Origin: Antedon mediterranea
Taxonomy: Eukaryota; Echinodermata; Crinoidea; Comatulida; Antedonidae
DNA: 64,000 bases
NCBI RefSeq assembly: GCF_964355755.1
Contig: NC_092680.1
Span: 13,929,001 to 13,993,000, forward strand
Reading direction: 5' to 3'
The position numbers and the translations under genes were made by a program. Shown in pieces: positions 40,901 to 49,900 of this stretch. Positions within the stretch are counted from its first letter, which is position 1; each line of letters opens with the position of its first letter. The notes beneath the pieces are model-generated. The model saw only the letters and a program-made list of their open reading frames with translations. It was not told the origin of the DNA and made no database searches.

Positions 40901-43900
40901 AAAAAAGTCCGGTTTTCCGTGAATTCCGGTTTTGGGAGAGTCCGGTATTGGGAGAGTTGACTGTATACTGTTTCTAATCTATGTAGTAATAGTAAATACT
41001 TAAAATTATGACTATTCGCAACCTAGGACAGTGCAATGTTGTTTAGATGTATATGTATATAATTGTTACTTTATTATTGTATACTTCTTGTCTTTATTAG
41101 TTGTTTATGTATACACATTTCTGTATTTCTTTGTATTTTATGAAGACTAAAGTAGTGATATCTTGCATTGTGCATGTGCAGTACTCCCATTTCATACACT
41201 ATGCTACAAAATACACATGCATAAATACACACGCATCGAATAATAATCAAAACAATTTATTTTATTATTTTATGTATTAGGGCACATGTGGCATATGTTT
41301 TACCAATAGTAAATTAATCACTGTACAATCTGTGTGTGTTAACTCGGATAATAGTCTTTATCCGAGAAGACTTGTCTTTATCCGAGAATTGAGTCGGCTT
41401 TGAACCCATGCTGATTTTGTTGGCTCGGTAAACATTTAATGTTTTTTTTTTATAGAAACACAACTTCATTTTGACGATGTTCCTAATGATCCTCCTCCAC
41501 CAACTCCAAAGAGGAGACAAACAGTGTCAGATACTGTAAGAAGACCACCAGGTAACAATAACCATCATAGTTGATTCATCCCTTTACTTTGTGCTCTTTA
41601 TCAACAAATTATATTTCATTCGTAGTTTGAACAATCTATAATTAATTTAAAATATCATGTGTATTGATTATTAATCATGAATTTATATTAATTTTCTTAC
41701 TTCTGTTAGTACAGTATTACATAACTGTAATCTATTTTGAAAACATTTTGTTTTATTCTTTAACACTATCCAAAATTTGTAAATATTTTGCTGTATATTA
41801 CCGTATTTATTATGGAATAAACATGAGTGATCAATGGTGACGTGCCAACCTACTACATTTTGGCAATTATGTGGTCATTATAGAGTCCAAGTTAGTTTTA
41901 CAAAGTGTCAACTGTTGCACTGCTAGATACTATTACTACATTTGTACATTTAAAGCCGATTTACACAAACGAGCGGTAACGGTAAGAAGAAAACAAAACA
42001 TAGAATATGTTATTTCTTATGATCATTTGAACAGAATGCAGAGAGTACGGGCAGTTGAGCGGAAATCCGCTCCGGATAGAAACAGATTCTCTTTTGCCAA
42101 AATATTGTGTGGTAATGTTGGATTCTGCACAATCAACAACATGATTGATGTGATGTCATCTATCAACAACTGTTTTACGTGCGTCCATCAAGACAATATG
42201 TTAATAATATGAGTGTCATAGTAGACCAGTTTCAGAACTTATTATTCAGAAAAACAGAAAACTATACAAAATTTGATTGGTTGTATAAAAAGATACATTT
42301 GGGAATTTATTAGGCAAAAAGCGACGATGACTGGTATACTGGACATCTAAAACCAGGCCTAGCTGCTCTAGGTCTACTGACAGTCAGTCAAATATCTAAT
42401 CCAGGCCAGTAGTGCAACATGCATATAGCCTCAAGGCCTACAAACACTTACTTTCTACCAAGAAGAATTCTGTGTGAATGAGACTAGTGATGCGTGTTTT
42501 CGCCAACCGTTACCGCTCGTCTGTTTAAATTGTCCTTTAGTACTTGATTATTTTCTTTTCTGATCAATTATAATGTACTTTACCTGATAGAATTACCTCC
42601 ATCCAGACGTCGACAGTCAGAACCAATTGTTAAACCAACATCCTGTATGTAAAACAAATTGATAACATTCACCACTTTGTTACACTAAAGCACCACTTTG
42701 TTTATATCTATTTTACTAATACAGGTTTAAAGAAAGCAAAATAACAGAATGTTAAAACCATCTATTGATGAAGTGTTTTTCTCTAATTTGATAATTATTA
42801 TTAAATGCATGACTAGTTTATAATAATGAAATGGTAATAGTGTACATAATAGGAAATTATTTAAATTAATTCTGTGTTATAATTCACACATGCAACATCT
42901 GTTAGAGGGTGATCCTCCTTAACCACTTTACAAAGAAGCAATCCCTTCCACTAGAAGACTACAAAAACTCCATCCAAGTCCAAGGGAAGCACACTAGAAC
43001 ATTCCTTTCAAGGTGACTATATCAAAGGAGCTTAGGTTGATCAAGTTTTTTTTTTATCATGATCCATACTCTATCTACTAGTTGGATAGCCGAGTGGTTA
43101 GGACACTTGACTGTCATACAGATCAATTCCCGACAACTCCCAGTCCACTCAGCTGTAAATGAGTACCTGGTTGAAAAAAAAATGCGGCATTGAAAGGAAC
43201 TGTGGCCACCCTACCACATAATGCTGAGGCTTAGTACAATGAGCTCCTAACAGCTCATTCTCCTACGTTCAGAGAACACGGGATTCACCTTTACCTTTTT
43301 ACTCTATCTACTAAAGTCATTTTAAAATAGTATTTTATTATTAACCTTACTAGCTAGGTTCTCATTCAGAAATTATTGCGAGTTCTTTATCATGATGTTC
43401 TATATGAACCTGCAGGAAGTTGTTAACATGATCTTGTTTATCACGTTAAGTCCGGCTAACATGCGCCTGTTAATTATCATGATCTTACGAAGTTATGATA
43501 TTATCATAGTGTCATCAGTGGTGGTTGTGATTTTAATATTTAGCTATATTTTTTAACTATTAGTTTACACAACTGATTTACGTAGCATTTTAAACACAAA
43601 TATTACATAGTTTAAAGTAATGTACCTCTAGCCCATCAGTGCCTGTGAAATGTGCTGCGGTTCCGATCCGACACTGGCAAATCAAATCAAAGTCAATGTT
43701 ACGTTGTAAAATTTGATGGCACAACAGGTGTTAAGACCCTTAAAACAGCAATTGTTATACCGAATCGTACAGTGTGAATAGGTGTTAAAAATTGCTACAC
43801 GTCTGAATAGGGTATTTGTAACAGCTGTTAAATAAGGTTGAAAAGTGGTTTTTAGCTAATATTTTATATAGAAAATTTACTAATATCATCATTGGTGACG

Positions 43901-46900
43901 TAATGGCTATGAGTGCTCACTGGCTAAACACAGGGGCCCCAGAGCCTATGAGCTGCCCAATGCAACTACCCAGAGAAGGAGCCGTTAGGAATGCTCTCCT
44001 GCGTTACACCACCGATCATCACAGATAACCACTTCACCTCACTTCTAATTTATAGATAGAAACTTTAAAGCTACAAAGGATATTGATATTTATTTCTTTT
44101 CAATTGTGTTGTAAAAAATGGGTTTTTTTTCCACAGAATGTGCTGTTTAAAAAAAATTTGGACTTAATAGGTTATTAAGACTTTTCATGGGTATTCAAGT
44201 GTTACTGCAGTAGGCTTTAAATACTGTGGTTTTTGTTTAAGCATTCTGTCAACACGATTTTGTTTAAAGTACCATGTGATAATATGTGTGCATATGATTC
44301 TAAGCAAGGTGTTATTACAGTTAAATGTAGGTTCCAGTAAATGAAACATTTTATTTTTTTGTGTGCAGCTGCTATTACCAGTTTAACCCGAAGTGCCACA
44401 CGGCCAACCACCTCACATCAGACATTAAGACCTGCAGGTTCGTTAGCGCATGGCAATTCTTGGCATGGGCAACAGGCACCTATCACTGTCGATAGTTCTA
44501 CACTGCATGATCTTAATCGTATGTCGATATCAGACTCCAACAGAGGAACAGTTAACAATCTGGGTGCAACGTCGCCCAATAACAGTAACGATGATAATAT
44601 GTCTACATATCTGGAAGTGAGTTGGGTAATTTGTTACTGCTCATGCGCAGCAGAAAAGAAAAGAAATTGCAGGCTGAGCTATAGCCAATTCTGATCATAT
44701 AGACAGTTATGCATTGTGGATGCATTCATTTAAATAGCAAAAGATTTATTTCATATTAACGTACAGTTCCAGTATTTTGGCACTAGCAGTAAATTATTTG
44801 ACTGTCATCAGTATAATAGAAAGCTTTAGATTTAGCAATAGCCTAGAATCTAAAGCTCTCTCTACACTATCAAACTCAGTTTGACATGCCCAAATATGGT
44901 AGTAATGCGTATGACATCATTATTTCCATATATGGGCATATAAACATGCGCATTTGAACCCTTTTTTCGGAGAAATTGAATCGATAAATTAAAACTAAAC
45001 TTTACTAGAAAAATCTAAATCCACAATGTATATCTATCTATTGTGAATCCTTAAACTTCCTAAATAGCAAACTGATGTTACAAACTAACACTGCATTAGC
45101 AAACTCTAAAGCATGCTGTAGCAGTTAATACTAATATTCTTAATTTTAATGCTTAAAATATTAAATTTAATAAACAGTACTGTAGATTACAAATGCTGAA
45201 TATTTAGATTTAATATAACAGTAAAAGTTATTCAATATGTGTTTGACATTATCAAATGAATATTGTCATTTTTAAAATTTAACACAATTTAATCAAAGTA
45301 TAGGCTTGTTTATTATATGAATTCATTTTCATTTCACATAAAATACATTAAAAGATGAAAAAGTCCATCAACAAAAAGCTAAAAGGTTATGCGTGGTTGA
45401 TGATCTAAAAAACTTACTAAAACAACTATAAAGTCCCATTCCCTACGTTTTTTAGATCTAATTAAAACGCCTAGGCCTAGCCTAATACTAAACAGGCCTA
45501 CCTAGGCTTACTACTAGCTAGGCTGAAAGGCACACGAAACTTCGACAGGAAACTGGAACTCATCTAGGCTATAATTATGTTTTTTCCAAAGCTAAGCAAA
45601 GTTTTCTGAAGCTAAGATGCCTATTTGATCTAAATTAGTACATATATATCTCTCCAAAAATGTACTTCCATCGCTAAACCAGTCATAACATTTAATCTTC
45701 ACGGCGAAAGTACAAAATAGGTGACGCTGAAAAACCTTTTTTAATACATGAAAAAGAGTACTATTAAACAATTGTTTAATAGCGCGTACTAAAAAACCTT
45801 CAATCCTCCCTACTCCCGAGATCAACATGCATTATCTCCTTATTTTCAAAATATGGCTGCATCATAAGTTTTTGTGACTCTAATAGTAACCTCCATTGGT
45901 TACCATTAGAGTAGTTAGGGTTATTATTATAGATTGACTTATAAGGTGGCTTACTATTAGAATGGGGGTTGCTATTAGAAGATTTACGGTATACTAAATA
46001 ATTATGGAGGCTGAGAGATTAGAATGTTCCATTCATTGCCAAGAAAAATGTTTCTATAAACCTATATTAAATCAAGAAAGCGAAGCATCCTAGTATTAAT
46101 GTGCGACATTATTGTGTACCCATTAGACAGTGTATACAACAATCGGGAAAACACTCAAATCGTTGAAGCTAAATTCATTTAATTGTCAATAACTAATTAT
46201 CTAACTCAATCAGTACCGAAAGTATGAACCAACTTTATATACCATCAATTAAAAATTCTAGAAGTAACATGTGATTTACTGAATTTTGCCCTTGCGTAAA
46301 TTTATATATAGATTAGATGTCATAGCACAATAAGGTAAATTCGGTTATGATGCAATTATTTATAATTCCTTTGTAACGATAAACAGGAGAACCAGTGAAC
46401 AATAAACCCTTTGTTTGATTTGATCTATAACTTTTATTATTTGCGAGCCTTATATTAACCAGTTTAAATTTCATAAACATAACTTATATTATATTTATAA
46501 AATTTATATCTGTTAAAGTATATGAAAGTATATACCTGTATTATTTCACAAATTTTTCCTTTCCATTGGTCAATTTTAATGAGTGAAACTAATTAAAAGC
46601 TATCTTTTGAAAACCTCAATTCTTTTTTTTTTTATTTTTAGCTTCTGTAGAAAATCTTTAGAAACTTTTTAGTTATTAACTAGTGTCTAGAATTTTTCTA
46701 ATATTCAGCAAAAAATTACAATTCTTTTCTATATTAAATTCTATATATATAATTTTTAATATATAATAAAAATTACTATCACTTTATACTGTATACCATA
46801 AATAGAAAAGGATAAAGTATTTCATCTATGTAAATGCCAAATAATATTTCAACTATTATCTCTTAGATTTAATATTTCTAATATTATTTTTGCTTTACTT

Positions 46901-49900
46901 GCAGAGTGAATGCGATATATTTTAATTTAATTTAATAAAAGTGAAACAGGTAATTACCGGTTGATGCTGGAGGTGAACACTATCAGTTATATTGATAAAA
47001 TTGTGTTAGGGCATGTGAAAGGTTTCCAACTAAATTATTAATTTATTAAATGTGAATTTATTTATAGGCACGTTACCATACAAGTTTTGTTGCTTATAAG
47101 GACTTTAAGAAGCAGTAACAGCAGCAGTAGCAGGTTTATATGTAGTATAGGATAGTTTATTTAATATGTATATATTTGTGCTAAGTCTTATCTCAATTTT
47201 TTTCTACATGGTGACTTTTTAACAGATATTTATTTAATTGTTTTTCTGGTAAACATCTAAATTCTTTTTCTGCCTTATAGTAATGTTTATATAATTTGTG
47301 GTAGCTTCACATTCTTCATATAAACTCAATTTATATTGGCTAATAATCAATCAAATGTAATACTTGTGAATTATGAACAAATAATTCAGTAAATTATTAC
47401 ATATATAACAGGCTATAAACAGTGCAGAAGATAAGTTAAAAAATTAAACACAAACAATTAACTATAATATAAAAATAATATATTTTATTTTGAATTACTC
47501 AATTCCCTGACGCAAAAAAACTACAATTACAATATATTTTATGCAAAGAAATTATATGGTACATTAATAAAAATACTAAATTTGAAAGTTGATCAATATA
47601 ACTATAAGAGTCTAGTAAAGTCTATTAAAATATATACTTACAATGGTGGCTTATGATTGGTCAATAATGAATTTCTATCCTGCTTTATACTGGTTCAATA
47701 GAGTGGGTAAAAATGTGTAAGTAAACGTGTGTAATAGTGGATTTGAGAAAAGTGTTGAGAGAGCCGTATGTCGTCATAGCATTTGAGTATGAAGTAAAGT
47801 TCATATTATAACATGCATTGGTCATATTGCTACTAATCTACAGTGCAAATACCACTAATATTAATGCTTTTTTCACTATAATGTGTATGTAAGTCAAGTT
47901 ATATAATAAAGGGATGTATATAACTCAATTTTAATTTAAAGTTATGATTCCTAAAGAAAGATTAATGTACAGGAGATTCCCTGGAAGAATGTTTCATTGG
48001 AGGGGTATTTGGTAATATGTTTCCCTGGAGGGGTATTTGGTAATATGTTTTCCTGGAGGGATATTTGGTAATATTTTCCCTGGAGGGGTATTTGAAGACA
48101 TGTTTCCCTGGAGGGGTATTTGATGATATGTTTCCCTGAAGGGGTATTTGATGATATGTTTCCCTGAAGGGGTATTTGGTGATATGTTTCTTTGGAGGGA
48201 TATTTGGTGATATGTTTCCCTGGAGTGGTAGTTGATGATATGTTTCCCTGGAGTGGTAGTTGATGATATGTTTCCCTTGAGTGGTAGTTGATGATACATT
48301 TCCATGGAGGGGTATTTGGTGATATGTTTCCCTGGAGGAATATTTGATGTTTCCCTGGGGAGGTATTTGATGATATGTTTTCCTGGAGGAGTATGTGATG
48401 ATATGTTTCCCTGGAGTGGTGTTTGATGATATTTTCCCTGGAGAGGTATTTGATGATATGTTTCCCTGGAGGGGTATTTGATGATATGCTCCCTGGAGGG
48501 GTATTTGGTGATATTTTCCCTGGAGGAATATTTGATGTTTCCCTGGGGAGTTATTTGATGATATGTTTCCCTGTAGGAGTATTTGATGATATGTTTCCCT
48601 GGAGTGGTGTTTGATGATATGTTCCCGGGAGAGGTATTTGATGATATGTTTCCCTGTAGGAGTATTTGATGATATGTTCCCGGGAGTGGTGTTTGATGAT
48701 ATGTTCCCGGGAGAGGTATTTGATATGTTTCACTGGAGTGGTGTTTGATGATATGTTCCCGGGAGAGGTATTTGATGATATGTTTCCCTGGAGGGGTATT
48801 TGATGATATGTTTCCCTGTAGGAGTATTTGATGATATGTTTCCCTGGAGTGGTGTTTGATGATATGTTCCCGGGAGAGGTATTTGATGATATGTTTCCCT
48901 GGAGTGGTGTTTGGTGATATGTTTCCCTGGAGGGGTTTTTGATGATATGTTTCCCTGGAGTGGTGTTTGATGATATGTTTCCCTGGAGTGGTGTTTGATG
49001 ATATGTTCCCGGGAGAGGTATTTGATGATATGTTTCCCTGGAGTGGTGTTTGATGATATGTTTCCCGGGAGAGGTATTTGATGATATGTTTCCCTGGAGT
49101 GGTATTTGATGATATGTTCCCGGGAGAGGTATTTGATGATATGTTTCCCTGTAGGGGTTTTTGATGATATGTTTCCCTGGAGTGGTGTTTGATGATATGT
49201 TCCCGGGAGAGGTATTTGATGATATGTTTCCCTGTAGGAGTATTTGATGATATGTTTCCCTGTAGGAGTATTTGATGATATGTTCCCGGGAGTGGTGTTT
49301 GATGATATGTTCCCGGGAGAGGTATTTGATATGTTTCACTGGAGTGGTGTTTGATGATATGTTCCCGGGAGAGGTATTTGATGATATGTTTCCCTGGAGG
49401 GGTATTTGATGATATGTTTCCCTGTAGGAGTATTTGATGATATGTTTCCCTGGAGTGGTGTTTGATGATATGTTCCCGGGAGAGGTATTTGATGATATGT
49501 TTCCCTGGAGTGGTGTTTGGTGATATGTTTCCCTGTAGGGGTATTTGATGATATGTTTCCCTGTAGGGGTTTTTGATGATATGTTTCCCTGGAGTGGTGT
49601 TTGATGATATGTTTCCCTGTAGGGGTTTTTGATGATATGTTTCCCGGGAGAGGTATTTGATGATATGTTTCCCTGGAGAGGTTTTTGATGATATGTTCCC
49701 GGGAGAGGTATTTGATGATATGTTTCCCTGTAGGGGTTTTTGATGATATGTTTCCCTGGAGTGGTGTTTGATGATATGTTCCCGGGAGAGGTATTTGATG
49801 ATATGTTTCCCTGTAGGGGTTTTTGATGATATGTTTCCCTGGAGTGGTATTTGATGATATGTTCCCGGGAGAGGTATTTGATGATATGTTTCCCGGGAGA

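Noticed and set aside
41871-42212. 113-codon frame in an intron of the STAP-like gene
   Set aside because: It crosses the border of a TIR element, has no domain and no sensible start context.
46905-46949. Certain terminal exon SECDIF-stop
   Set aside because: The acceptor is good and an AATAAA-like signal follows, but six codons are too few to prefer it over the exon at 52652; kept only as an alternative.
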